Origin: Hyphococcus sp.
Lineage (GTDB): Bacteria > Pseudomonadota > Alphaproteobacteria > Caulobacterales > Parvularculaceae
Assembly: GCA_028284345.1 (NCBI GenBank)
Contig: JANQRY010000010.1
Coordinates: 248,001 to 312,000 of the forward strand
DNA: 64,000 nt
Reading direction: 5' to 3'
The position numbers and the translations under genes were made by a program. The notes beneath the pieces were generated by a model, which was given only the letters and a program-made list of their open reading frames with translations, made no database searches and had not been told where the DNA came from. Shown one piece after another: positions 32,297-40,215 of the stretch; position 1 is the first letter of the stretch, and every line of letters begins with the position of its first letter.

Positions 32297-33034
32297 ATGA
32301 ACCATCGACACGGCACAGACGATGTTCTTAACGGCGGACGGATGCGCGGCTTCGTCGCTTTCGTTGCGGTCACACTCTGGTTTCTCCTCGCCATTCTCGG
32401 CGCCGGACGCGCCGCAGCGCAGAACGCAACGCTGACGGCGGGCGATATTTTGCCGTCGCTCGAAACGACGCTTGTCGCCAACGGCGCGCCGGAGGACGGC
32501 GTTGTTCATCTCGATAGTCCCGGGCTGACGGTCACGGACGCGGCCATTGCGCACGCCAGTTACAATCCCCTTTCCGGCCGTTTCGTCCTGCGCATGGCGC
32601 AAGGCGGCGCGATCACCGGCGTTGTCGCGCGCACGCAGCGCTACGCCGTTGTCAATCGCGCAATCGAACGCGGCGAGCTGATCAGCGACGCCGACATTGA
32701 CTTCATCGACGCGCCCGCGGCTTCCGCCCGCGGCTTTATCACGGACGCCGAGGCGCTTGTCGGCAAAAGCGCCCGCCGCGCCCTCGCCGCTGACAGACCG
32801 GTTCGCGCCGCCGATGTGGAAACGCCGGTGCTCGTGAAAAAGGGCGCGATCGTCACGCTGACCTATCAAATCGACGGCCTGCGCATGACCCATCAGGGGG
32901 TCGCCATGCATAATGGCGGCGCGGGCGATGTCGTGTCGGTGAAGAACATCAAAAGCGACATCACGCTGAAGGGCGTCGTCGCCGACCGCAACCTTGTTTC
33001 CATCATACCGCTTCACGCGGCGTTCGAAGGATAA
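32297..33034 (+). CDS. flgA: Flagellar P-ring assembly chaperone FlgA
   Basis: 245 residues. A signal peptide follows a second possible ATG at 32342 (MRGFVAFVAV...GRAAAQ), which may be the true start since the first 15 residues add nothing to it. The C-terminal SAF/FlgA domain is clear (AVVNRAIERGELISDADIDF, LVGKSARRALAADRPVRAAD, KGAIVTLTYQIDGLRMTHQG). FlgA assists FlgI polymerisation in the periplasm. The flgI gene itself is 15 kb away in this window. Confidence 0.93.
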   Translation: MNHRHGTDDVLNGGRMRGFVAFVAVTLWFLLAILGAGRAAAQNATLTAGDILPSLETTLVANGAPEDGVVHLDSPGLTVTDAAIAHASYNPLSGRFVLRMAQGGAITGVVARTQRYAVVNRAIERGELISDADIDFIDAPAASARGFITDAEALVGKSARRALAADRPVRAADVETPVLVKKGAIVTLTYQIDGLRMTHQGVAMHNGGAGDVVSVKNIKSDITLKGVVADRNLVSIIPLHAAFEG

Positions 33035-33038
33035 ACCG

Positions 33039-33773
33039 ATGCGCCTGATTTTTATCGCCGCCGTTCTTTTGTTCGCGTCCGGCTGTTCGACCTTCGATCG
33101 CGTCAGCAGCATCGGCGAGGCGCCAGACCTCGCCCCGACGGAGAACCCGGCGGACCTATTCAAAGGGCGCGAAGTCGCAATGCCGATGCCCGCTAGCTAC
33201 GAAGAGGCGCCCCTCAACAATTCGCTCTGGCGCCAGGGATCCCGCTCGTTCTTCAAGGATCAGCGCGCGCGCCGCGCCGGCGACATCGTCACCATCGTCA
33301 TCGACATTGACGACCGCGCGCGCCTCGACAACACCACGGAACGCCGCCGCGCCAATGGCGAAACGGCCGAACTGCCGGCCTTTGGCGGGCTCGAACAGTC
33401 CCTTGTCGACGTTCTGCCCAGCGGCGCCAATGCGGCGCAGCTCGTCGATCTCTCATCGGGCTCAAACTCCCGCGGCGAAGGCAGCGTCGACCGCCGCGAG
33501 GACGTCCAGCTGACCATCGCCGCCGTCGTGACCGAGGTGCTGCCGAACGGCAATCTTGTGGTCGCCGGCAAGCAGGAAGTGCGGGTCAATTATGAACTGC
33601 GCGAATTGACCGTCACCGGCATCATTCGCCCGGAAGACATTTCCAACGCCAATCGCATTCGTCACGAACAAATCGCCGAAGCGCGTATTTCTTATGGCGG
33701 GCGCGGACAATTAACGGATGTGCAGCAGCCCCGCTACGGCCAGCAGCTCTACGATATTCTGTTTCCGTTCTGA
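33039..33773 (+). CDS. flgH: Flagellar L-ring lipoprotein FlgH
   Basis: 244 residues from the ATG at 33039, which has GAAGGATAAACC upstream. A lipoprotein signal with lipobox FASGC gives the acylated Cys near residue 16. FlgH motifs are SLWRQGSRSFFKDQRARRAGD, then the VVTEVLPNGNLVVAGKQEVR strand pair and YGGRGQLTDVQQPRYGQQ near the end. It forms the outer-membrane L ring. It is the last gene before the terminator. Confidence 0.96.
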   Translation: MRLIFIAAVLLFASGCSTFDRVSSIGEAPDLAPTENPADLFKGREVAMPMPASYEEAPLNNSLWRQGSRSFFKDQRARRAGDIVTIVIDIDDRARLDNTTERRRANGETAELPAFGGLEQSLVDVLPSGANAAQLVDLSSGSNSRGEGSVDRREDVQLTIAAVVTEVLPNGNLVVAGKQEVRVNYELRELTVTGIIRPEDISNANRIRHEQIAEARISYGGRGQLTDVQQPRYGQQLYDILFPF

Positions 33774-34118
33774 TGAAAGAGAAAACGCGGCCCGATTGTG
33801 CGTCGGGCCGCGCTTCCCTCACGGAACCCAGTCTGGCCAATGCGGTCGTCTCTAATAAGCATGTTCGCTTGCGCAGGTCGGGTCTGTGAATTTGCTGGTG
33901 CTTTCGAAACGGTGTCCTTTCAGGTTTCGTTGTACCAGTTACGCGTAGGTTTAAGGGAGGGGGAAATCACCTACCCGGGAATGGAAACCCGAAGGCGCTT
34001 TTTGGTCAACGGAAAAGCGCGTTAACCATATTCACTTTTTACTCTTTGTTAACATTCGTAAACGGAACGTTAATGATCCGGATCCGAACCGACCCTGAAT
34101 TAAAAAGAAAACGGAGGA
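33774..34118. other. 345-base region between convergent flgH and DUF2948 genes
   Basis: No coding frame is convincing. It holds the flgH terminator, a weaker inverted repeat (GCGCTTTT/AAAAGCGC, 33995-34020), and two GTTAAC palindromes at 34021-34026 and 34048-34053 with a related GTTAAT at 34069. These are AT-rich and could be promoter or regulator sites for an unannotated small RNA, though no such transcript can be shown. Confidence 0.4.
33786..33812 (+). terminator. Terminator of flgFGAH
   Basis: A perfect 10-bp stem CGCGGCCCGA/TCGGGCCGCG with a 7-base loop, 13 bases after the flgH stop, with an A-rich run before it. The following CTTCCC is short of T, so termination may be partial. Confidence 0.7.
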
Positions 34119-34571
34119 TCAGTCGCTATGGTCCGGCCGCGACCGGGTCCGCCAAGGCTCCGAGAGGTCCGAAAGATAGGCGTTGATAGACTCCACTTCG
34201 AGCCTGACGGCGCCGCCGCCGGCAAGGTCGAGCAACACCGTTCCGCCGCCATCGGCGCCCGGCTCAAATCGCAGCGCCAGTAGCTCAATGACGGCGTCTC
34301 TGGCGTCGGCCCTTAAGTGCTGAAACTGCACTGACATTACGTCATCGAAATGAATGCCGGCGCGCACGCGCAGGAACGGTCCGGTTTTGCGGCCGCCTGC
34401 GCATTCCCAGACGAAACGATTGGCGACAAAGGCAAAACGGCGCTCCGCCGAGACATAGGCGAAGTCGCCGATCTTCGCGATGGCGTCCTGTAGAACGGTT
34501 GAGAGGACGTCGAGATCGGCCTTGTCGCCGGCCATCAGGCGCAGGGGCTGATAATCATTGAGCCCGGCCAT
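34119..34571 (-). CDS. DUF2948 family protein
   Basis: 150 residues from the ATG with GGAGGGGCGG upstream; ten more codons are open before it. The opening LNDYQPLRLMAGDKADLDVLSTVLQDAI, the DFAYVSAERRFAFVANRFVWE segment and the final VRLEVESINAYLSDLSEPW are the family pattern. DUF2948 proteins sit next to murA in many alphaproteobacteria and have no known function. The gene starts 10 bases after murA, in the same operon. Confidence 0.9.
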   Translation of the reverse strand: MAGLNDYQPLRLMAGDKADLDVLSTVLQDAIAKIGDFAYVSAERRFAFVANRFVWECAGGRKTGPFLRVRAGIHFDDVMSVQFQHLRADARDAVIELLALRFEPGADGGGTVLLDLAGGGAVRLEVESINAYLSDLSEPWRTRSRPDHSD

Positions 34572-34581
34572 CCGCCCCTCC

Positions 34582-35841
34582 CTATTCGCTGACGCGTTCA
34601 ATCAGCGCGCCGCATTCGGCGAGCTTTTCTTCGAGACGTTCAAAGCCGCGGTCAAGATGATAAACGCGATTGACCATGGTCTGCCCCTCTGCGCCGAGCG
34701 CCGCGATCACCAGCGACATGGACGCGCGCAGATCCGTCGCCATCACCGGCGCGCCTTTCAGACGCTCAACGCCGGTTACCGTTGCAGTTTGTCCGTCAAC
34801 GGATATTTTTGCGCCCATGCGCGACAGTTCCGGCGCATGCATGAAACGGTTTTCAAAAATTGTTTCCTTGACCCGCGATACGCCGTCCGCCGTCGTCATC
34901 ATGGCCATGAACATCGCCTGTAAGTCCGTGGCGATGCCGGGATAGGGCTTTGTCTCGATATCAACGGCGAGACAGCGGTCGCGTTCTTTCTTGACCTTGA
35001 CGCCGTCATCGGTCGCCGCGAAGGAGAGGCCGGCTTTTTCCAGAATCGGCAACGCCGCGCCGAGCAATTCGACATCAGTGTTCGCAAGCGTCAATTCGCC
35101 GCCGGTCGTGCCGACGGCCATTGCATAGGCGCCGGTCTCAATGCGGTCCGGCAACACCCGATGAGTAACGCCGGAAAGACGGTCCGCGCCGACGACATGG
35201 ATTGCGGACGTTCCCGCCCCGCTGACCTTGGCACCCATGGCGTTCAGGCATTCGGCGAGATCGGCGATTTCCGGCTCGCACGCCGCGTTGGAGATATGTG
35301 TCTCGCCCTTGGCGCGCGCCGCCGCAAGCATCGCATGTTCCGTCGCGCCGACGGAGACGAACGGAAAGGAAATGTCCGCGCCATGAAGCCCGTCCGGCGC
35401 TTCGGCGATAACATAGCCCTCGTCCAGATCGATCTTTGCTCCCATGGCGGCAAGCGCCTGCAAGTGCAAATCGACCGGGCGCGCGCCGATGGCGCAGCCG
35501 CCGGGCAAGGAAACCTTCGCCTTTCCTTCCCGCGCGAGGAGCGGGCCGAGCACATTAAAGCTCGCACGCATTTTGCGCACGAGGTCATAGGGCGCCTCCG
35601 TCGATTTGATGTCCTTCGCGCGCAGGCGAAGCGTTGCGCCGTCAAACGACGATTGCGCTCCGTGCTGATCAAGGAGGCGCATAAGCATGTCCACATCGGC
35701 AAGACGCGGCGCATTTTCGAGGACAATCTCCTCATCGGTGAGCAGCGACGCCGCCATCAGTTTCAGCGCGGAATTTTTTGCGCCGCTGATAGGAACGATC
35801 CCGTAAAGCGGGCGCCCGCCAATAATCGCCAGTTTGTCCAT
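34582..35841 (-). CDS. murA: UDP-N-acetylglucosamine 1-carboxyvinyltransferase
   Basis: 419 residues, the normal MurA length. The catalytic Cys is in LPGGCAIGARPVDLH, and the N-terminal GAKNSALKLMAASLL and the RIETGAYAMA-type segment are present. MurA adds enolpyruvate from PEP to UDP-GlcNAc, the first committed step of peptidoglycan synthesis, and is the fosfomycin target when Cys is present. Its start codon directly follows the stop of the small basic protein (TGAATG). Confidence 0.97.
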   Translation of the reverse strand: MDKLAIIGGRPLYGIVPISGAKNSALKLMAASLLTDEEIVLENAPRLADVDMLMRLLDQHGAQSSFDGATLRLRAKDIKSTEAPYDLVRKMRASFNVLGPLLAREGKAKVSLPGGCAIGARPVDLHLQALAAMGAKIDLDEGYVIAEAPDGLHGADISFPFVSVGATEHAMLAAARAKGETHISNAACEPEIADLAECLNAMGAKVSGAGTSAIHVVGADRLSGVTHRVLPDRIETGAYAMAVGTTGGELTLANTDVELLGAALPILEKAGLSFAATDDGVKVKKERDRCLAVDIETKPYPGIATDLQAMFMAMMTTADGVSRVKETIFENRFMHAPELSRMGAKISVDGQTATVTGVERLKGAPVMATDLRASMSLVIAALGAEGQTMVNRVYHLDRGFERLEEKLAECGALIERVSE

Positions 35842-36030
35842 TCAGGCGTCCTTGTTCTCTTTCTTGCCGCCCGCCTTTCGCCGGCGTAGATTGTCGCGCA
35901 GGGCTTCGGCGAGGCGGTCTTCCCGCGCCGATTTCTTTCTGGCGCCCGTCGGCGGCGTTTTCTGGGCCGTTGTCGGGCGATCGCCGGGCGGCGGCGCGCC
36001 GTCCTTGTCGTGGTCTGCTGGCGTCGGCAT
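35842..36030 (-). CDS. Small basic protein upstream of murA
   Basis: 62 residues from the internal ATG (MPTPADHDKD). The first half is Pro/Lys-rich and disordered; the second half, SAREDRLAEALRDNLRRRKAGG, forms a basic helix. Alphaproteobacteria often carry a protein ending in ALRxNLxRRKAQ in front of murA; its function is unknown. The stop is immediately followed by the murA ATG, so it may act in translational coupling. Confidence 0.65.
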   Translation of the reverse strand: MPTPADHDKDGAPPPGDRPTTAQKTPPTGARKKSAREDRLAEALRDNLRRRKAGGKKENKDA

Positions 36031-36144
36031 GGCGGCGGACCATACGCAAGGGTGGCGCCCGGTCAAGCGCCGCTTTTGCCCCGTTCTGCAACGCGCGCCA
36101 TTGAGCGCCTGATACCGCCGGAAGGCATCGCATTGCGACGATCA

Positions 36145-36597
36145 ATGAAGGGCGAATTCATACTCACCGGCAATCTCACAGGCGCTGATGCATTCGAACG
36201 CGCCGCGATGATGACGCGGACCGCGCGGCCTGAGGACATTGACGAACTCGGCCACGTCAACAACGCCGTGTACCTCGTCTGGGCGCAGGATGCAGCGACC
36301 GCCCACTGGCGCGCCGTCGCCAGCGCGGCGTTGCGCAACGCGTTCGTCTGGGTCGCCCTGCGCCACGAGATCGACTACCGCGATCAGGTGCTGGAGGGCG
36401 AGACGGTTGAAATCCGCACTTGGCTTGGCGCCGCCTCGGGCCCGCGCTTCGCCCGGCATGTGGATATCCGCAAACCCGGCGCCCGGCGCGCCTCGGCGGA
36501 GGTCGTCACCCAATGGTGCCTGATCGATGCGAAAACCCGCAAACCCCGCCGCGTCGGCCGAGAAATTCTTGACCCCTTTGGCGTTTCCGGCGCCTGA
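36145..36597 (+). CDS. Acyl-CoA thioesterase (hot-dog fold)
   Basis: 150 residues from the ATG at 36145; the frame is open 45 codons further up without a good start signal. The 4HBT signature DIDELGHVNNAVYLVWAQ at about 32-49 carries the Asp/His region of this fold. The segment VLEGETVEIRTWLG and RASAEVVTQWCLID follow the hot-dog strand order. The likely activity is hydrolysis of acyl-CoA esters of unknown chain type. It is divergent from the murA operon. Confidence 0.87.
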   Translation: MKGEFILTGNLTGADAFERAAMMTRTARPEDIDELGHVNNAVYLVWAQDAATAHWRAVASAALRNAFVWVALRHEIDYRDQVLEGETVEIRTWLGAASGPRFARHVDIRKPGARRASAEVVTQWCLIDAKTRKPRRVGREILDPFGVSGA

Positions 36598-36674
36598 CGG
36601 AAATCCTGCCCGCCCGCTTCCCATGGGCGGCGCCCCGCGCTATACCGCGGCCTCTTTCGGCAGGGCCGGAAAAC

Positions 36675-36749
36675 GCCGCGGTAGCTCAGTGGTAGAGCGC
36701 ACCCTTGGTAAGGGTGAGGCCGAGAGTTCAATTCTCTCTCGCGGCACCA
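36675..36749 (+). tRNA. tRNA-Thr (GGU)
   Basis: 75 bases with an encoded CCA. Acceptor GCCGCGG/TCGCGGC, D arm TAGCTCAGTGGTAGAGC, anticodon stem ACCCT/AGGGT with loop TGGTAAG region giving anticodon GGT, and T arm GAGAGTTCAATTCTCTC. It is the second threonine tRNA in the window. Confidence 0.96.
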
Positions 36750-37379
36750 TTTTTCCCGACACAAAGAAGTCTAACACACTGAACGCCAATGCAGTTTTGA
36801 TGTTCAAACGCCGGTCGCGAGGCTATAGACGAGCAGCCCGCACCATCGGGGTGCTTCGACGCGTTTATCAGACACAGTGATCACCAATGTTGCCATGAAA
36901 GCTTAAAAAGCTCACCGCTGCTGATGTCCACTTCGGACGTGAGCAAACCATTTTACTCAAAAGAGGAAAGCTCAAATGAAGAAGCATTCGACAAAATGCA
37001 CTTGCAATATACAAACCCCATAGCTTAAATTAAAATCAAATATACGTCCAGCACTCCGTTAAAACATACGCTCAATCACCCCAAATTACTTTATGGAAAA
37101 CAAGGTAGATTGCGGCATTAATTTGCGAAGACCGAATATACGGCTAGGACAAGACAAAACCGGAGAACGATCGAATTTGTTCGCTGATCAGGCGGTCGGT
37201 CTCATGTAAGAAAGGCATTTTGAGTCGTTTTCGAAATCAATCGGAAAAACTTTCCAGAATTCCGTGTGCGCAGAATTTCAAAGCCGGATAAGGTTATTGC
37301 GATACACACGAAATTGACTGTCTAAACATCATGTCCAATTCGCCAATATCGGCCTTGCAATCGAAAGGAGAAATCCAAG
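36750..37379. other. AT-rich 630-base stretch after tRNA-Thr(GGU)
   Basis: No gene is seen. Bases 36961-37080 contain 44 G or C of 120, far below the surrounding sequence. No copy of the tRNA 3' end, no integrase and no terminal repeats were found in it. It borders the small secreted protein gene and may be the remains of an inserted element. Confidence 0.5.
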
Positions 37380-37730
37380 ATGAAAAATGTTTTTATACTG
37401 ATCAGCGCTGCAGTCTGTTTGTGTGGGCAACCTGCTAGCGCCGCAATCATTGGGACCGGCAAGATCACAAACCTAACTGTAAAAGGTAAGGGTTTTCAAG
37501 TCTTTCTTGATACAGCAAACGACTCAAATTGTACAAGCAAGTATCGATGGGACGCCGTAAGAGGAAACGGGTCGGGAGAGTTGGACGCCGAGGATTGGGA
37601 TCTCATGTACTCGGGTTTGCTGGCGGCATATTATGCGGGGCAAACCGTGCAATTGCGATCAAACTCTGATGTTTGTCAGGCTGGCGGTTATGCCGCTGGT
37701 ATTGAATGGGGTTATGTCGTCAAAAATTAA
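37380..37730 (+). CDS. Small secreted protein of unknown function
   Basis: 116 residues with a clear signal peptide (about 1-21, cleavage after ASA). The mature part is short and beta-rich with two cysteines (NDSNCTSKY and SDVCQAGGY) that could form a disulfide, and ends GIEWGYVVKN. AAAGGAG lies 9 bases before the ATG. The composition of the gene and its upstream DNA is AT-richer than its neighbours, which suggests transfer. A GC-rich hairpin follows. No family was recognised. Confidence 0.72.
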   Translation: MKNVFILISAAVCLCGQPASAAIIGTGKITNLTVKGKGFQVFLDTANDSNCTSKYRWDAVRGNGSGELDAEDWDLMYSGLLAAYYAGQTVQLRSNSDVCQAGGYAAGIEWGYVVKN

Positions 37731-37745
37731 CAACGGTTTTGCCGT

Positions 37746-37765
37746 GGGCGGGATTCATCCCGCCC
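37746..37765 (+). terminator. Hairpin after the small secreted protein gene
   Basis: A perfect 8-bp stem GGGCGGGA/TCCCGCCC with a 4-base loop TTCA, 16 bases after the stop. The sequence before it contains TTTT (GGTTTTGCC) but no T run follows, so strength is uncertain. Confidence 0.6.
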
Positions 37766-37861
37766 AATAACGGGTGTTAGGCGAACGTGGAAGGCCGATT
37801 CGTTTTACAGCGGAAAACATATCCGTTGCGACGCCACCCATCCGATGCAATCCTCGCCACC

Positions 37862-38398
37862 ATGGCCCACCATCATGATAAAAACCGTTACGCCCTCGCC
37901 GTGGGCCATATTGCGATTGAGTGGAATTATCTCGAACGGGATTTGCAGCGGCTGGCGCACAGCTACCTCAACGTCGATGAGGAAACAGCCGCGCGCATTT
38001 TCGCCTATATGGGCAACGCATCGCGCGCGGAAATCACCGAGTGGCTGGCGGACCGGTACGAACAGGATGAAACGCTGAAGACGCATATTCTGCATTTCAT
38101 TGCTGTCTTTTGCCGCCTTCGCGCCAACCGGAACATCGTTGAGCACGGCGTCCCGGCGCTGACGCGCGACGGCGCTTTCCTCGGCGAGATCGTCAAGCTT
38201 GGCCGGCGGTCCGGCGACATGCCCTTTGCTGCGTCGCAAGGAACGCTCGATACGTTCCTGAAACACCTGCGGGCCGCGCGCGACTATGCAATCGCCATTC
38301 AGGACGCGCAGGCCGGCCAAGGCGACGCCGCCGCGCTCGTCAAACCGGCCATGCCAAAGCGCATGAAGCCAACGGCGCAAAGGACGGAAGAAGGCTAA
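37862..38398 (+). CDS. Hypothetical helical protein
   Basis: 178 residues from the ATG at 37862. A GTG at 37787 would add 25 residues; neither start has a good ribosome binding site. The sequence is helical throughout (VGHIAIEWNYLERDLQRLAHSYL, ADRYEQDETLKTHILHFIAVFCRL) with NRNIVEHGVP in the middle, a pattern reminiscent of small helical bundle proteins that handle nucleic acids or toxins, but no named family is claimed. It converges with the membrane protein gene. Confidence 0.65.
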   Translation: MAHHHDKNRYALAVGHIAIEWNYLERDLQRLAHSYLNVDEETAARIFAYMGNASRAEITEWLADRYEQDETLKTHILHFIAVFCRLRANRNIVEHGVPALTRDGAFLGEIVKLGRRSGDMPFAASQGTLDTFLKHLRAARDYAIAIQDAQAGQGDAAALVKPAMPKRMKPTAQRTEEG

Positions 38399-38401
38399 TT
38401 T

Positions 38402-38881
38402 CTATTTTCTGTACAAAGATAAATGGTGATCAATGAGCCGCCCGCGATAGACAAAGGCGAGCGCGAGACCGCCGGCCAGCATCACGGCGAGCCAGCAGAC
38501 AAGTTCAAGCAGCACCAGGGGCAGCGGCTCAAGCATGACGTTCCACGGCAGGTAATATTCAAACCAGAAATACGCGATCAGCCAGGCGGCGACCCCATAG
38601 GTTAGCCCGGCGGCGACCCAGTTGCGCGGCAATCCGCGATACAACAGTTGAAACGCCAGGGCGTGAACAAAGCCAAGGCCGATAAACCCGAGCGGATAAA
38701 TGAGCGGCGAGGACGCGGCGCGCGGCGGCGGGTCGCCGTTAAAAGCGTCCAGAAACTTAGCGCTTTGTAATGCAGGATCGGCGAGGACGGCTTGCGCCGG
38801 ACCGAATGTGGCGAGCGACGCCGCAAGCATCGTAAACCCCGCCGCCAGGCCCGCCAGAATGTATCGCAGCATGGGGTTCAA
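38402..38881 (-). CDS. Small four-helix membrane protein
   Basis: 159 residues with four or five hydrophobic segments: about 5-26, 62-82, 88-108, 116-148. The loop between the first and second is periplasmic or cytoplasmic and Pro-rich (FNGDPPPRAASS). No motif identifies it. It lies 19 bases downstream of hisG on the same strand and could be co-transcribed, but a role in histidine synthesis is not suggested by its sequence. Confidence 0.7.
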   Translation of the reverse strand: MNPMLRYILAGLAAGFTMLAASLATFGPAQAVLADPALQSAKFLDAFNGDPPPRAASSPLIYPLGFIGLGFVHALAFQLLYRGLPRNWVAAGLTYGVAAWLIAYFWFEYYLPWNVMLEPLPLVLLELVCWLAVMLAGGLALAFVYRGRLIDHHLSLYRK

Positions 38882-38900
38882 CAGACACGCCCCTCCTTCG

Positions 38901-39785
38901 CTACGCCATCATCTTCTCGATCGGTAAAACAAGTATAGCGCTGGCGCCGAGCTTTTTAAGTTCCTCAAGCTGGTCCCAGAAAACGCTTTCCCGGCACACC
39001 GCGTGGATCGCCACCTTGTCCGGCTGGCCGGCGAGATCGAGAATGGTCGGCGCATCGACCCCCGGCAGGTATTCCGTGATGGCGTCCACCGCCGCCCGCG
39101 GGGCGTTCATCATCACATATTTCGCGTCGCGCGAGGTGATGACGCCGTTAATGCGTTTGAGCAGCGCATCGAAGATGGCCTGCTTCTCCGGAGAGAACGC
39201 CTTTTGATTACGGATGAGCACGGCCTCGGATTCGTAAACCGTCGCCAGCGGTTTCAATCCATTGGCGTCGAGGGTGGCGCCCGTAGAAACGATATCGCAG
39301 ACAGCGTCGGCGACCTTAAGACGCGGCGCCACTTCGACGGATCCTTTCATCATCACCGGCCGCGCCGCAACGCCCTCGCGCTTGAGCCACGCGCCGGTGA
39401 GCCCGGGATAGGACGTCGCGATGCGTTTACCGGCGAGGACGTCGGCGCCATTGTACTCCCATTCCTTCGGACCGGCGATCATCAGCTTACAGCGGGCGAA
39501 GCCAAGCGGCATGACGCGAACCGCCGGCGCATCGTGATTGTCTGCGAGCAAGGACTCTTCAAAAACATTTTCACCGATAATGCCGATGTCGCAGGCGTCG
39601 TCCGCGACAAATTCCGGAATATCGTCATCGCGCAACAGCATGACGTCGATGGGCATTTCCTGCACGCGACCGTAAAGCCGGTCCTTGCCGCGGGAAATTT
39701 TCAGGCCGCAGTTTTTTAACAGCTCAAAAGAGCCGTCCGATAACCGGCCCGATTTCTGGATCGCAATGCGTAGTCGTATCGTCAT
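38901..39785 (-). CDS. hisG: ATP phosphoribosyltransferase
   Basis: 294 residues, the long form with its own C-terminal regulatory ACT-like domain (about 220-294). The phosphate-binding region is DAVCDIVSTGATLDANGL at about 159-176, and the start IRLRIAIQKSGRLSDGSF is typical. It joins PRPP to ATP, the first step of histidine synthesis, and the long form is feedback inhibited by histidine. Its ATG overlaps the TGA of the TrpR-like regulator gene, so the two are translated together. Confidence 0.95.
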   Translation of the reverse strand: MTIRLRIAIQKSGRLSDGSFELLKNCGLKISRGKDRLYGRVQEMPIDVMLLRDDDIPEFVADDACDIGIIGENVFEESLLADNHDAPAVRVMPLGFARCKLMIAGPKEWEYNGADVLAGKRIATSYPGLTGAWLKREGVAARPVMMKGSVEVAPRLKVADAVCDIVSTGATLDANGLKPLATVYESEAVLIRNQKAFSPEKQAIFDALLKRINGVITSRDAKYVMMNAPRAAVDAITEYLPGVDAPTILDLAGQPDKVAIHAVCRESVFWDQLEELKKLGASAILVLPIEKMMA

Positions 39786-40099
39786 GATTTCATCCGTTTC
39801 GAGAACATGAGACGATAGCCCCCGTGAGGCTCGTCATTCAGAAACCGGGCGACGCGCCCGATAGTGGTTGTGGACGCGCCCGTTTCCGCGGCGATTTCCC
39901 GATAGGAATATCGGCCTTCGTTTAACATGCGGGCAATGCGCCAGCGCTCGGCAAAGGCTTCGATCTCCGCCGGCGTCGCAATGTCCTTTAAAAACTGCGC
40001 CGCCTCCGCTGGCGAGGACAACGCGGCGAAAGCGGCGAAAAGCGCCTTCTCGTCCCGCGTTCGCGCCGCGTCGTTGATTTTGGTTCCAGGTCCGCGCAT
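39782..40099 (-). CDS. TrpR-superfamily (YerC/YecD-like) regulator in front of hisG
   Basis: 105 residues from ATG 40099. The helix-turn-helix is GRYSYREIAAETGASTTTIGRVARFLND at about 62-89, and the preceding ALSSPAEAAQFLKDIATPAEIEAFAERW is the YerC-type dimerisation region. Position suggests control of hisG, and perhaps of the whole histidine pathway, as proposed for HisR-type TrpR relatives. A 20-base inverted repeat lies 27-46 bases upstream of the start and fits autoregulation. Confidence 0.88.
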   Translation of the reverse strand: MRGPGTKINDAARTRDEKALFAAFAALSSPAEAAQFLKDIATPAEIEAFAERWRIARMLNEGRYSYREIAAETGASTTTIGRVARFLNDEPHGGYRLMFSKRMKS

Positions 40100-40125
40100 T
40101 TCGCGCCTCCAGATCATTTGTGCAT

Positions 40126-40145
40126 TGTATTAATACGCTAATACA
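40126..40145 (-). promoter_or_regulatory. Candidate operator of the TrpR-like regulator
   Basis: TGTATTA-N6-TAATACA is a perfect 7-base inverted repeat, AT-rich in GC-rich surroundings, 27-46 bases upstream of the regulator's ATG, that is over the expected promoter. TrpR-family operators are palindromes of this size. Confidence 0.6.
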
Positions 40146-40215
40146 GCAAGTCAAGCGTTTTTACGGCTTATGGTTACCGCAATCTGTGGGCCGGAAGCGC
40201 CGCCTGTGGCGACGG

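Noticed and set aside
36142-36624. 160-residue minus-strand frame opposite the thioesterase
   Set aside because: The plus-strand frame carries the hot-dog thioesterase motif; the opposite frame has no motif.
36750-37379. AT-rich tract as a CRISPR array or origin
   Set aside because: No regularly spaced repeats, no DnaA-box cluster and no neighbouring replication gene were found.
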